Assembly (NCBI GenBank): GCA_027493525.1 | Contig: JAOSKN010000003.1 | Location: 1,178,001-1,242,000 of the forward strand | Reading direction: 5' to 3' | Origin: Planctomycetota bacterium | Lineage (GTDB): Bacteria; Planctomycetota; SZUA-567; H5-PLA8 | Length of the DNA stretch: 64,000 nucleotides | Shown: piece by piece, positions 1-9,628 of the stretch | Layout: the number at the start of each line of letters is the position of its first letter | How positions within the stretch are numbered: the stretch's first letter is position 1 | Program-made: the position numbers and the translations under genes | Notes under the pieces: model-generated | The model's input: only the letters and a program-made list of their open reading frames with translations | What the model was told of the DNA's origin: nothing | Database searches by the model: none

Positions 1-1413
1 AGGTTGCCGCCGCACACCCAAGCCAAGGGCTTGCCGGTGACCGCTTTCTTCCAAGCCCAGTTGATATGCGCGCGGTAGGGCTCTGGCATAAAAAGATTGT
101 TCTTGATCAAGTTATCCTTGAACTCGAAACGTTTGTGAAATTGGCGGCTGTCCTTCCGGTTTTCCAAGGGCGGTGGATCGAGGAAGCCTTCCATGGCCTT
201 GTCCGAGGGCGTACCCACGCAGCCGTTGTCGTAGCCGTGGAATGTATTGTGATAGATGCGATTGCCCGAGACGAAACCGGCCTCGTGCCCCTCGCCCATC
301 CAGAAGCCCGTGCCGTCCGAGCGCTGGTGCCAGCCTTCCCAGGAGCCGCCCCAGCGAAACCCGATGGCCATCCCGCCGGCGACGCCCTCCGGATAATCGG
401 CATCGGGTTTCTCGAGTTGGGGATTGCTGAAAATGTTGCGTCGAATCAGGCCGTGCTGCCCCGAGTATTGCAGGGCCGACGGCTGAGCGCCGGCATCCGG
501 GCGGAACGGGGTGTACCCGAAGTAGTTCGCCTCGAACAGATTGAAGCGCGCGCTGTCGTAGGCCGCTTCGGGCATGTAGGAAGGATTGTCCGGACCGCGC
601 CGGTCGGGCTTGATGTCGTAGACCTCGACCAGCTTCTCCGCGCGCGCCTTGACGTAGTAGGCATTGGTCAGGTGGTTGCGCCGGATCACGTTATAGCTGC
701 CGCCTCGGATGGCGATCAGCGCGTGCGCCGCGATCTCGAAGGTACAGTACTCCACCACATTCCGGTCGCTCTTCTCCAGGATCAAGCTGTCGAAGCCCGA
801 ATTCCGAAACAGGCAGTCCTCGAAACGGCAGCGTTCGCATTCAATCAGCTTCACGCATCCCTTCCCCGCGTTTCGGCCGTCCTTGAATACGCAGCGCTTG
901 AAGGTCAGGTGCTGGCACTTGCGGGCAAAAACCCAGCCTTCCACCTCCTCGAAGGTCAGGTTCTCGAATGTCAGATACCCTATTTCGCGCAGGACCAGCA
1001 CGCAGCGCGTGGGCGATATCTCGTCCGTCGGGTATCCGGAGTCGCCGCCCAGGACCACCTTCTCGTCCTTGAAGGCCTGGAACCGAATGGGCGCCCCGGG
1101 TTTGCCGGAATGCCGAGGTTGCAAGACGTCGTGCTCCTCGGCGCTCTTCCGCGAGTGGTACACGCCCTCCCGAATCAGCACCGTATCGCCGGAGACGGCG
1201 ACGGCCGCGGCCTTGGAAATGCAGGTGAAGGCGTCGCCGTCCGCTCCCGAGGCGTCGCGCTTGGCGATCGAGTACGTGCCCTTGCAGTCCGCCGCCAGCT
1301 TGCCGTCCACGTACATCGTCGCGGCGCCGGCATCGCATGCGGCGGCCAGCACGGCCAGTGCAAGCCAGCATCCAGAACTTGCTGCACTCGTGCCCTTGGG
1401 TCGGCTTGTCATC
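1..1413 (-). CDS. Right-handed parallel beta-helix (pectate-lyase-like) secreted protein, 3' end outside the window
   Basis: Not in the ORF track because it runs off the window. The minus strand from ATG at 1413 reads MTSRPKGTSAASSGCWLALAVLAAACDAGAATMYVDGKLAADCKGTYSIAKRDASGADGDAFTCISKAAAVAVSGDTVLIREGVYHSR...FENLTFEEVEGWVFARKCQHLTFKRCVFKDG..., open to position 1, with a beta-helix pattern. Confidence 0.8.
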
Positions 1414-1502
1414 TTTCGCCCTTTCCATGTAATACGAATTATGCTGCTCCTTGTCGCATACCGGACTTGCCCCTTCAAAGCTTGCAGAGTACATATCTTA
1501 TT

Positions 1503-2381
1503 ATGCAATTCTTGCCGGACGCCACGCTGAAGGCCGCCGTGCACCGCGCCAAGCCCCGCTTGCGCCCCAGCGGCGTCTGGCTCACGCGCGTCTGCCATCC
1601 CACCTGGGTGCTGGATTACTGCGGGCTGGAAGGCGAGTCCTGCCGGATCGAACGAGAGGGCGCGGAAGGGCCGCCGTTTGCCTGGCGCCCCGGCACCTGG
1701 CACCTCTACGCGCCTCACACGCCCTATCGCCTGCGCATGGACCGCACGGACCTGCCCTCGCAGGACCTGTGGCTGCTCTTCGAATTGCGCCAGCCGCCGC
1801 TTGAACTGAAAGCCCGCGATTTCGCGGTGCTCGCCGACCCGGAGGATCAGCTCGGCGCGGACGTGCGCGCGATGGGGCTGCTGCAGGAACGCGGCCTGCC
1901 GGGGAGCGAGTGGACGCTGCACGGCTACCTGCTCTGCGTGCTGGGCCGGATTCTGACGGCGGCGCGCGCCGGGGCCGCCGGCACTCCGGAAGATCCTTGG
2001 CGCGTGCTGGCTCCGGATTCGCTCGAAGCCGACGCCCAGGGCCGGCTGCTGCATCAGGTGGACCGGCACGTGACGCGCGCGCTGAAATCCCCGCCCACGC
2101 TGGAGCAGCTCGCGGCGCTGCTCAACATGTCGGTCTCGTCGCTCGCGCACCGTTTCAAGGCCGAGACCGGCCTGACGGTCGTGCAGCGCATCCGCTGGCT
2201 GCGCGTCCGAGAGGCTCGCCGTCTGCTCGCGCAGCCTTCCGCGACGGTCAAATCGGTGGCGCGAAGCCTCGGCTTTCCCAACGCATTCTACTTCTCGCGC
2301 GTCTTCACCCAGGTGGCGGGCCTCTCGCCGACCCTTTACGCGCGGCGCTTCAAACAGGCGGCCGACCGGAGTATGGAATAG
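1503..2381 (+). CDS. AraC family transcriptional regulator
   Basis: C-terminal double HTH (LEQLAALLNMSVSSLAHRFKAETGLTVVQRIRWLRVREARRLLAQPSATVKSVARSLGFPNAFYFSRVFTQVAGLSPTLYARRF). Internal ATG of ORF 66..2381; divergent from the beta-helix gene. Confidence 0.85.
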   Translation: MQFLPDATLKAAVHRAKPRLRPSGVWLTRVCHPTWVLDYCGLEGESCRIEREGAEGPPFAWRPGTWHLYAPHTPYRLRMDRTDLPSQDLWLLFELRQPPLELKARDFAVLADPEDQLGADVRAMGLLQERGLPGSEWTLHGYLLCVLGRILTAARAGAAGTPEDPWRVLAPDSLEADAQGRLLHQVDRHVTRALKSPPTLEQLAALLNMSVSSLAHRFKAETGLTVVQRIRWLRVREARRLLAQPSATVKSVARSLGFPNAFYFSRVFTQVAGLSPTLYARRFKQAADRSME

Positions 2382-2414
2382 CCTGCGTTGCGGTCGAACG
2401 CCGTCATGAGCCTC

Positions 2415-2578
2415 AGTACCGCGCCGCGGAAGTAACTGGCCCAATGCGCCGGGCATTTTGTCCCGGATCGAGGCGCGCCGAGGGAGCATATCGGGACGAA
2501 GATCTGAGACCGAGACGCAACGAAGAGCCGGGGCAAAAGGCCCCAGCATTGGGTCAGGAACTTCCGCGGCGCGGTACT
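2415..2578. repeat. 164-bp palindromic MITE-like element, copy 1
   Basis: Left end AGTACCGCGCCGCGGAAGTAACTGGCCCAATG; reverse complement of right end AGTACCGCGCCGCGGAAGTTCCTGACCCAATG. Second 164-bp copy at 20963-21126. Confidence 0.85.
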
Positions 2579-3414
2579 CAGGGCTTCGGCCAGAGCATCG
2601 GGAACTGCGGGCCGCGCCACGACTCTCCAGGTTGCGGGTACTCCGCGCAGCGCTTCATCCACGTTTCGTTGGGGTGCCCGCGCGGATGCAGGCGATACGT
2701 GCAGGCGCTCGAGATCGCGTGCGAGACCAGGCCCTTGCGCCAGCGCGGGCTGTGGTTCATGCCGCTCCCGTGCAGGGTCTTGCCGTGATGAAAGCTCACC
2801 TCGCCGGCCTTCAGCAGCGCGGGGACCTCCCGCAGCCCCAGTTCCTCCGGCAGATCCGGCTTCTCCTCGTTATTCCCGCTGATGTGCCTGGGCAATTCGA
2901 AGAGGCCGAGCCGGTGGCTGCCGGCCATGAAAACCATCGGCCCCTGGTCGGCCGTCACGTCGTCGAGCGCGATCCAGCAGGTGACCGTCTCGCACTCGGC
3001 GACGACCTGCCAGTAGGCCCAGTCCTGGTGCCAGGTGACGACGTGCCCGCCGCCGGGCGGCTTGTAGGCGATCTGGTCGTGCCAGAGCCGGATACCCGGC
3101 GCGCCGAGCAACTGCGCGCAGATCCGCCCCAGCCGTTCGCTCGTGACGCAGGCCTCGATCGTGCGGTCGGCTTTCCACGCGTTGTCGAACTTGCGCACCG
3201 CCAGAGGGTGGCTCGCCTGCCGCCAGTAACTGCCGTCCGGCGGGGAGCCGGTCTCGTGCCGCCCGTCGATGACGCCCTCGCAGGCCGCGCGCAGGACCTC
3301 GAGTTCCGCGTCGTCGAAGAGCTTGCCGTGGACATGGAAGCCATCCTTCTTCCAGGCGGCGAGTTCTGCGGGGCTCAGTTCGGTCGAGGCGAGCGTCTCG
3401 GCGGCGGCGGGCAT
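2578..3414 (-). CDS. Phytanoyl-CoA dioxygenase (PhyH) family protein
   Basis: 278 aa with Fe/2OG motifs (VVTWHQDWAYWQV...ITCWIALDDVTADQGPMVFMAGSHRLG...EVSFHHGKTLHGSGMNHS). Confidence 0.85.
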   Translation of the reverse strand: MPAAAETLASTELSPAELAAWKKDGFHVHGKLFDDAELEVLRAACEGVIDGRHETGSPPDGSYWRQASHPLAVRKFDNAWKADRTIEACVTSERLGRICAQLLGAPGIRLWHDQIAYKPPGGGHVVTWHQDWAYWQVVAECETVTCWIALDDVTADQGPMVFMAGSHRLGLFELPRHISGNNEEKPDLPEELGLREVPALLKAGEVSFHHGKTLHGSGMNHSPRWRKGLVSHAISSACTYRLHPRGHPNETWMKRCAEYPQPGESWRGPQFPMLWPKP

Positions 3415-3539
3415 GGCGAGGTCTCCGGGGTCCAGGCGACGATTGCATCCCGAGCGGTTCGCCGGAAGATTACGCCCTGCGGGCGCCGGCCCGCGTTCAG
3501 GATCCTTCGATCGGCGTTCGAGATTCCGGGATCGCCGCC

Positions 3540-4502
3540 ATGCGCCGTCACTTCGGACCCGCCCTGCCCCAAGCCGCGCATCTTCACGCGCTGGAGCAGC
3601 CGCTGCAGGAATTCCCGGCGCTCACCCATGTCCACGAGGCCATCTGCGCGCCCGCGCACCAGCTCCTCCCGCATACGCACGAGAGCTTCGAGATCTGCTA
3701 CATCCACGCCGGGCGCGGGACCTGGTTCGCCGGCGGGCGCGAGTGGGACCTGAAGCCCGGCGACCTCTACATCACCAAGCCCGGCGAGGTCCACGGCGGG
3801 CGCACCGATCCGCGCGACCCCTATCACCTGTACGTGGTGGGGCTCGACCCGAGCGCGCTGCCGCCGATGGGACCGCGCGCCCTCGACGCGCCCGCCCGCG
3901 ACGTGGCGCAGGCCGTGGACGAGGCCGCGGCGCTGGAACGCGGCTGGGCCGCGCTGGACCAGCGCGTGATCCCCGGCGCGCAGGGCATCGAACGGATCTA
4001 CCGGCGGCTGCTGGCGGAACTGGACCCGCCCGCCCCCGCCGAGCCGGCCGCGCGCGCCCTGCGGCTGCTGATGACCCAGGCCTTGCTCGTGGAATTGCTG
4101 GTGGGCGTCGCGCGCCTCTACGCGGCGAAACAAGGCCCCGCGGAACCCAGGCCCCTCGCGGCCGGCGCCCGCCCGCTCGACGACCGCTTCCGCGAGCTGA
4201 CGCTCTGGCTGAGCACCCGCCTCGCCGACCCGCCTTCGCTCTCCGAGATGGCCGCGCGCGCCGGGCTTTCTCCCGCCCACTTCGCCGTCCGCTTCAAGCA
4301 GCAGACCGACCGCACGCCGCTGGAGTACCTCACCGCCGCGCGCATCGGCGAGGCCGCCCGGCGCCTGCGCCGCGCGCCGGACCTCGACGTCGGCGCCGTC
4401 GCGCTGGAACTGGGCTTCTCCAGCGCGCAGTACTTCAGCGTGGTCTTCAAGAAGCACATGGGCATGACGCCGAGCGAGTTTCGCGAGCAGGCCGGAATTT
4501 GA
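3540..4502 (+). CDS. AraC family transcriptional regulator with N-terminal cupin-like sensor
   Basis: 320 aa; HTESFEICYIHAGRGTWFAGGREWDLKPGDLYITKPGEVH cupin pattern; C-terminal AraC HTH. Confidence 0.88.
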   Translation: MRRHFGPALPQAAHLHALEQPLQEFPALTHVHEAICAPAHQLLPHTHESFEICYIHAGRGTWFAGGREWDLKPGDLYITKPGEVHGGRTDPRDPYHLYVVGLDPSALPPMGPRALDAPARDVAQAVDEAAALERGWAALDQRVIPGAQGIERIYRRLLAELDPPAPAEPAARALRLLMTQALLVELLVGVARLYAAKQGPAEPRPLAAGARPLDDRFRELTLWLSTRLADPPSLSEMAARAGLSPAHFAVRFKQQTDRTPLEYLTAARIGEAARRLRRAPDLDVGAVALELGFSSAQYFSVVFKKHMGMTPSEFREQAGI

Positions 4503-4509
4503 GACGCGC

Positions 4510-6207
4510 CTACGGCGCGCGCAGGTCGTAGCAGGCCACCGTGTCCTTGCAGCGCAGGTACAGCCTGCCGGCGGCGATCGAAGGCGAACTGTAAGGATTG
4601 AACGCCTTCCCGCTCAGCCGCCCCAGTTCCTCGTATTTCTCCGGCGTAGCACGGTACATGATGCAGATGCGCGGCTTTTCCTTCGCCTCGGATCCGACGT
4701 CCGGGGCGAAGGCGATGAGCTTCCCGTCCGCGAGGATCGGCGAGCCGGTCTCGTGTTTCTGCATCTCCTCGATCCACTTCGTCTCCCCCGTCTTCAGGTC
4801 GTGGCAGTGCGCGCCCGAGGTCCGGTATCCTCCGCCCAGGGAGTAGACGTAGCCGTCGTGGACGACCACGCTGCCGCCGCGTTCGTCGTAGCGTTCCTTG
4901 CTGACCCAGGCGCGGGCGCCCTGGTCCAGGCCGAGCCGGATCGCCGCGATGTTACCCTTGTTGAACAGCACCGCCAGATTCCCGTCGATCGCCGGCGAGG
5001 TGTAGGCATCGAAGACGCCTTGGTCGCATTGCCAGAGCACGCTCCCGTCCCGCGCGTTCACCCCGGCCACCGCCGTATACCGGCGGCCCTCGGGGTACGT
5101 GCCCACGATCAGGACGAGGTTGCCGCCCTGTTCCCAGGGCGTGGCGGAGCCGAACCCGTTCCGCACCTGCTCCTGCTTCCAGCGCACCGCGCCGGTCTGC
5201 GCGTCGTACGCCACCAGGCCGTTCTTGTAGCCGATGACGACGAGGCCCTGCAGCACCAGCGGCGACGAGTTGGTGAAGTTCGTGGCGGCCTTCCAGAGCT
5301 CCTTGCCGTCCTCGGCCGCAACGCAGTACGTGCCCGCGCTCCCCGCGACGTAGACCTTGCCGTCCGCGACGGCAGGCGTCCCGGAGGCCGGAAAGTGGTA
5401 CTGCCCGTCGGTCTGCCCGCCCGGGAACTCGGTCCGCCAGAGCTGCTTGCCGGTCTTCGCGTCCAGGCAGAAGATCAGATCGGCGATCCGTTCGCCCGTG
5501 GCATCGACCTTGTCGATGATCCGCGCGCCTTCCGCATGCGGGTTCAGGCTGACCTGGGCCTCCCGCGCCAGTTCCTGCACCGAGCCGAAGGGCTTGTCGC
5601 GTACCGCCGCCAATTGCCCCAGCAGCTTCCAACTTAGCAATTGATTGACGCCGGCCCCCTTGCCCAAGGCGTCGCCCTTGAGATGCCGCGCCACGAAGTC
5701 CGCGTGCGCCTTGGCCTCGGACGGGTCCAAGGCGGCCAGAAAATTCTTGAGATACGCCTCCTGCTCGGCCTCCGAGACCGGCCGCTTGCTCCGCGCCTCG
5801 CGGACCTTATTGGAAAGCTCTTCCGTGACCCCCTCGCCCCAGCCCCACCGTTCGAGCATCCCGGTGGTCACGCTCACGTTGCCCGTTTTGAACTGGCAGT
5901 GCGCGAAGTAGTAGGCGCGCTCGCCAACCACGCTGACGCTTCCGCAGCCGCCGACGATCGAGTTGTTGCTGTAGCCGCCCTTGGCCAGGCCGGGGAACTT
6001 CTCGCTCTCCCAGAGCAGCTTCGGCCCTTCCTCCGGCCAGCGCTCCAGCAGCTTCGGGCCGGGCGAGGCGATCCCGCTGCGCCGAGGCCCGCGCCACTGC
6101 GGCCAATCCCCGCCCCCGGCGTCCTGCGAGGCCCGAGATCGATCCGTAACCCCAATAGAAATAATAAGTAGTGCGATCAGAGCCAACCGGTCGCGGGTCT
6201 CAGGCAT
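4510..6207 (-). CDS. PQQ-binding-like beta-propeller repeat protein (secreted)
   Basis: MPETRDRLALIALLIISIGVTDRSRASQDAGGGDWPQWRGPRRSGI...; repeated propeller blades (LDAKTGKQLWRTEFPGG; DGKELWKAATNFTNSSPLV; YDAQTGAVRWKQ). Confidence 0.85.
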   Translation of the reverse strand: MPETRDRLALIALLIISIGVTDRSRASQDAGGGDWPQWRGPRRSGIASPGPKLLERWPEEGPKLLWESEKFPGLAKGGYSNNSIVGGCGSVSVVGERAYYFAHCQFKTGNVSVTTGMLERWGWGEGVTEELSNKVREARSKRPVSEAEQEAYLKNFLAALDPSEAKAHADFVARHLKGDALGKGAGVNQLLSWKLLGQLAAVRDKPFGSVQELAREAQVSLNPHAEGARIIDKVDATGERIADLIFCLDAKTGKQLWRTEFPGGQTDGQYHFPASGTPAVADGKVYVAGSAGTYCVAAEDGKELWKAATNFTNSSPLVLQGLVVIGYKNGLVAYDAQTGAVRWKQEQVRNGFGSATPWEQGGNLVLIVGTYPEGRRYTAVAGVNARDGSVLWQCDQGVFDAYTSPAIDGNLAVLFNKGNIAAIRLGLDQGARAWVSKERYDERGGSVVVHDGYVYSLGGGYRTSGAHCHDLKTGETKWIEEMQKHETGSPILADGKLIAFAPDVGSEAKEKPRICIMYRATPEKYEELGRLSGKAFNPYSSPSIAAGRLYLRCKDTVACYDLRAP

Positions 6208-6248
6208 CGTCGCTCCTCCAACGGTCCGCTCCCACATACACCAAAACA

Positions 6249-6280
6249 TGCATGTAATAAATAAAAACTTGCATGTAATA
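6249..6280. promoter_or_regulatory. Candidate operator: two direct TGCATGTAATA repeats, 21 bp start to start
   Basis: TGCATGTAATA at 6249-6259 and 6270-6280 in the divergent intergenic region between the propeller gene and the GntR/LacI regulator. Confidence 0.55.
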
Positions 6281-6327
6281 TGGAATGCTTTAGAACGATA
6301 CCTGCTTGCGCATCCAGGGAGCCAGTC

Positions 6328-7533
6328 ATGCCTCGCGCCGCGGCGTTGCCCAAATACGAGAAGGTCCGCGAGAAGCTCCGCGCCCGGATCCTGGACGGCC
6401 AGTACGCGCCGGGGATGCGCCTGCCCACCGAGATCGAACTCTTCCGCGAGTTCCGCGCCAGCGACTCCACCGTGGTCCGCGCCCTGAACGACCTCGCGCG
6501 CGAGGGGCTGATCGTCCGCCGGCGCGGGAGCGGGACCTTCGTGGCCGAACAGGCCAACCCGCCGCTCCTCCCCGGCCGGCGCCTGAAACTCGGCATCCTC
6601 TGGTATCACTCGGTCCGCGCGAGCCTCTTCGGCGGCCTGTGCCACGAACTCTCGAGAGGCGCCTTGGATGCCTGGGGCCTGGGGTCGCTCGAACCCGAAT
6701 TCGAAGAAAACCGCGCCGGGACCTACACCCGCGCCGCCTGGCGCCAGCAGGCGCGGAACCTGGTCGTGGAATGCCTGGGCAACGAGTGGGGCGGCCAGTC
6801 GCGCGCGCCCGCGCTGAAGGTCGTGCGCGACGCCGGGTACGACGGCCTCATGACCTTGGGCATCATCGAGGAGGCCTGGCTCGGGGAACTCCTGAACCTG
6901 GGCCTGCCCGCGGTGATCGTGGACTGTCCATCGCAGCGGCTGGGGCGCCGCGCCGACCTCGTCTATGCCGACCCGCAGATCGGTTACCGCGACGCGGTGG
7001 ACGCCTTCGTCGCGCGCGGCCTGACGCGGATCCATTTCGTCACCGCGTACGTCTGGGACCCGCACAAGAAGATAAACGATCCCAGCCGGAAGAGCGGTTT
7101 CCGCTACGGCAAGCGGACCGATCCGGATTCCTTTCTCCGCCTGAGCACCTTCCGGCAGGCGATGGACGCGCACCGCCTCGAGGTCCAGGACGCGCACATC
7201 CACAGGTTCGACGGCGCTGCGGCGCCGGAACTGGCCGCCCGCCTCGCCGCGCTACCCGAGCTTGAACGCCCGCAGGCGCTCGTTTGCCATGGCCTGGATC
7301 ACGCCAACGCGCTGGTCGCCGCCTGCGCCGCGCAGGGCCTGCATCTGGAAGCGGCGGGCGCCACCGACCGCCGCGTTGCGGGGCCGGCGGTGAACATCCT
7401 TCTGAATACCCGCGAGATGGGCTCGGTCGCGGGCGAACTGCTCCTGCGCCGCCTGAAGCAGCCGGATCGCCCCTACCTGAACGTGGGGATTCAAATGGAC
7501 TGCCTGCCCAGTCCGGCCGCCGTCAACGGCTGA
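6328..7533 (+). CDS. GntR-type wHTH with LacI-like effector domain, transcriptional regulator
   Basis: N-terminus KYEKVREKLRARILDGQYAPGMRLPTEIELFREFRASDSTVVRALNDLAREGLIVRRRGSGTFVAE; C-terminal periplasmic-binding-protein-like region. Confidence 0.87.
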   Translation: MPRAAALPKYEKVREKLRARILDGQYAPGMRLPTEIELFREFRASDSTVVRALNDLAREGLIVRRRGSGTFVAEQANPPLLPGRRLKLGILWYHSVRASLFGGLCHELSRGALDAWGLGSLEPEFEENRAGTYTRAAWRQQARNLVVECLGNEWGGQSRAPALKVVRDAGYDGLMTLGIIEEAWLGELLNLGLPAVIVDCPSQRLGRRADLVYADPQIGYRDAVDAFVARGLTRIHFVTAYVWDPHKKINDPSRKSGFRYGKRTDPDSFLRLSTFRQAMDAHRLEVQDAHIHRFDGAAAPELAARLAALPELERPQALVCHGLDHANALVAACAAQGLHLEAAGATDRRVAGPAVNILLNTREMGSVAGELLLRRLKQPDRPYLNVGIQMDCLPSPAAVNG

Positions 7534-7548
7534 CCGGACGGGAGGGTT

Positions 7549-7857
7549 TCACGCCCGCGCGCTCAGGGTCTTCGTCTCCAGCGCGTTCAGCGAGCCGCGC
7601 AGGTGGACCACGACCAGGCGCAGGAACTCGCGCACGTCCTCTTCGGGCGGATCGCAGGCCAGCGGCAGCGTGTGCCGGATCTCGCAGCTCGGCTGCCGCA
7701 GTTCCTTCTCGATTTTCTCGATCAGCGCGTCCAACTCCCGCACCGACTTCTGCATCAGCAGCAGCCGCGCCACGCGCGGCGCGTCCTTCTGCGGGCGCAG
7801 GGAGTAGATCACCGGAAAAAGCACGGTGCTGAAACTGGTCAAGTCGCAGAGTTCCAT
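7549..7857 (-). CDS. Hypothetical protein (102 aa)
   Basis: Complete helical-looking ORF; no family recognised. Confidence 0.5.
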   Translation of the reverse strand: MELCDLTSFSTVLFPVIYSLRPQKDAPRVARLLLMQKSVRELDALIEKIEKELRQPSCEIRHTLPLACDPPEEDVREFLRLVVVHLRGSLNALETKTLSARA

Positions 7858-8069
7858 GGTGAATCCGCCTTTCTCCGCCCATCACTTGGTGCATATTTCG
7901 CGTACCCGCGTTTACCGAACTCGCCCGTTTACCCGAGCGCCTCCATCGCACTGGGCCTATGTCGCCAACAGGCCTCGACATTCCGCCAGGTAGACGTCCG
8001 CGTTTCAGCCCGCTTCAAACCCTTGCGCAGTCTTGGCGCGCACGTGCGCATCGGATAACTTGCTATCGA

Positions 8070-9299
8070 ATGCAAGCTCTCCGGTTCATCCGTTCGGTCC
8101 CGCGCTGGCTGCTGGTGCGCGGACTGGGGCCTTATGTGCCCAGCCTGGCGACGGGGTCGCTCTCGTGCATCCAGCTTGCCCAGGTCGATCCGCCGGTGCG
8201 CCCCGCGCCCGAGTGGGTCCGCATCAAGCCGAAGCTCAGCGGCATCTGCGGTTCCGACCTGAGCGCCATCGCCTGCAAGGGCAGCCCGTACTTCTCGCCC
8301 TTCGTCTCGACGCCGTTCACGCTGGGGCATGAAGTCGTCGGCGCCATCGAGGAACTCGGACCCGCGACGCCGCCGGAATGGAAGGTCGGGCAGCGCGTGG
8401 TCCTGGAGCCGGCGCTCGGCTGCGCGGTCCGCGGGATCGAACCGCCCTGCGCGTATTGCGCGCGCGGGCAATACGCGCATTGCGTGAACATCCTCAAAGG
8501 CTCCATCGCCGGCGGGATCCAGACGGGCTACTGCGCGAGCACCGGCGGCGGCTGGAGCGGCGGGCTGGTGGCGCATCCGTCGCAGCTTCACGCGGTGCCG
8601 GATGGACTAAGCGACGACGCGGCGGTGCTCGCCGAGCCCTTCGCCTGCTCGCTCCACGCGGCGCTGCTGGCCCCGCGCGAGCCCGAGGCCACGCTGCTGG
8701 CGATCGGCTGCGGCTCGATCGGCCTGCTGGCCATCGCCGGCTACCGCGCCGTGGGCGGGCGCGGACGCGTGCTGGCCCTCGCGCGTTACGACCATCAGGC
8801 TCAGATGGCGCGCGAACTGGGCGCCGACGAGGTCTGCCGCGAGCGCGAGACCGAAGCCGTCTACCGCTGGGTCCTCGAACGGACCTCCGGCAGCCTCCAC
8901 CGCCCGGAACTCGGAAAGCCCGTCCCGCTCGGCGGCGCGCCGGCGGTCCTCGATTGCGTCGGTTCCTCGCAGAGCATCGACGACGCGCTGCGCCTCGCCG
9001 CGCCCGGCGCCCTGGTGCTGATGGTTGGGATGCCCGGCATCCCCAAGGGCGTGGACATGACGGCGCTCTGGTACAAGGCCCTGCGCCTGCACGGAACCTA
9101 CGCGTACGGCTGGGAGGCGCACGGCGGGCGGACGGTCAAGACCCTGGCGCTGGCGCTGGAGATTCTTGCGAGCGACGCCGGCGCGAAGCTGGCCAAGCTC
9201 GTCAACCGCCGCTACCCGCTCCACGCCTACGCCCGCGCGCTCGACGACGCCTTCCGCGCCGGAACCAGCGGCGCGTTCAAAGTGGTCTTCGAGCTGTGA
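8070..9299 (+). CDS. Zinc-dependent alcohol dehydrogenase family protein (MDR superfamily)
   Basis: KLSGICGSDLSAIACKG...TPFTLGHEVVGAIEELG...GQRVVLEPALGC; AIGCGSIGLLAIAGYR nucleotide-binding motif. Confidence 0.87.
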   Translation: MQALRFIRSVPRWLLVRGLGPYVPSLATGSLSCIQLAQVDPPVRPAPEWVRIKPKLSGICGSDLSAIACKGSPYFSPFVSTPFTLGHEVVGAIEELGPATPPEWKVGQRVVLEPALGCAVRGIEPPCAYCARGQYAHCVNILKGSIAGGIQTGYCASTGGGWSGGLVAHPSQLHAVPDGLSDDAAVLAEPFACSLHAALLAPREPEATLLAIGCGSIGLLAIAGYRAVGGRGRVLALARYDHQAQMARELGADEVCRERETEAVYRWVLERTSGSLHRPELGKPVPLGGAPAVLDCVGSSQSIDDALRLAAPGALVLMVGMPGIPKGVDMTALWYKALRLHGTYAYGWEAHGGRTVKTLALALEILASDAGAKLAKLVNRRYPLHAYARALDDAFRAGTSGAFKVVFEL

Positions 9300-9434
9300 G
9301 ATCACTCGTCCAGGGGTGTACCGCGGGCGTCGCGCCCGCAGCGGCGGCGCAGCCGCCGGTAAGGTCGCGGCGAAGGCGGCGTTAACCGGGCGTTTGCCGC
9401 ATGCGGTGCGGTGGGAGGAAGTGAACGGCTGAGA

Positions 9435-9628
9435 GTGAACCGTAAACAGTAAACGGTTAACAGTAACGGCTCGGACATCCTGATTTCGCGATGAGCGAAG
9501 AACTCAAGACAGACTTGACTCAATAATAGCCCTTCAAGCCCTCATTCAGTTCTGTTGCCTGTTGACTGTTCACTGTTCGCTGTTCACTGTTCACTGTTCA
9601 CTGTTCACTGTTTACCGTTTACTGCTTC
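9435..9628. repeat. Heptanucleotide arrays in inverted arrangement
   Basis: GTGAACC GTAAACA GTAAACG GTTAACA GTAACGG at 9435-9469; CTGTTGC CTGTTGA CTGTTCA CTGTTCG CTGTTCA(x4) CTGTTTA CCGTTTA... at 9552-9628. Confidence 0.85.

Noticed and set aside
66-1502. N-terminal half of plus-strand ORF 66..2381
   Set aside because: Antisense to the beta-helix gene; real AraC start is ATG 1503.
6208-7203. N-terminal part of ORF 4510..7203
   Set aside because: Antisense to the GntR/LacI regulator; propeller protein starts at 6207 with a signal peptide.
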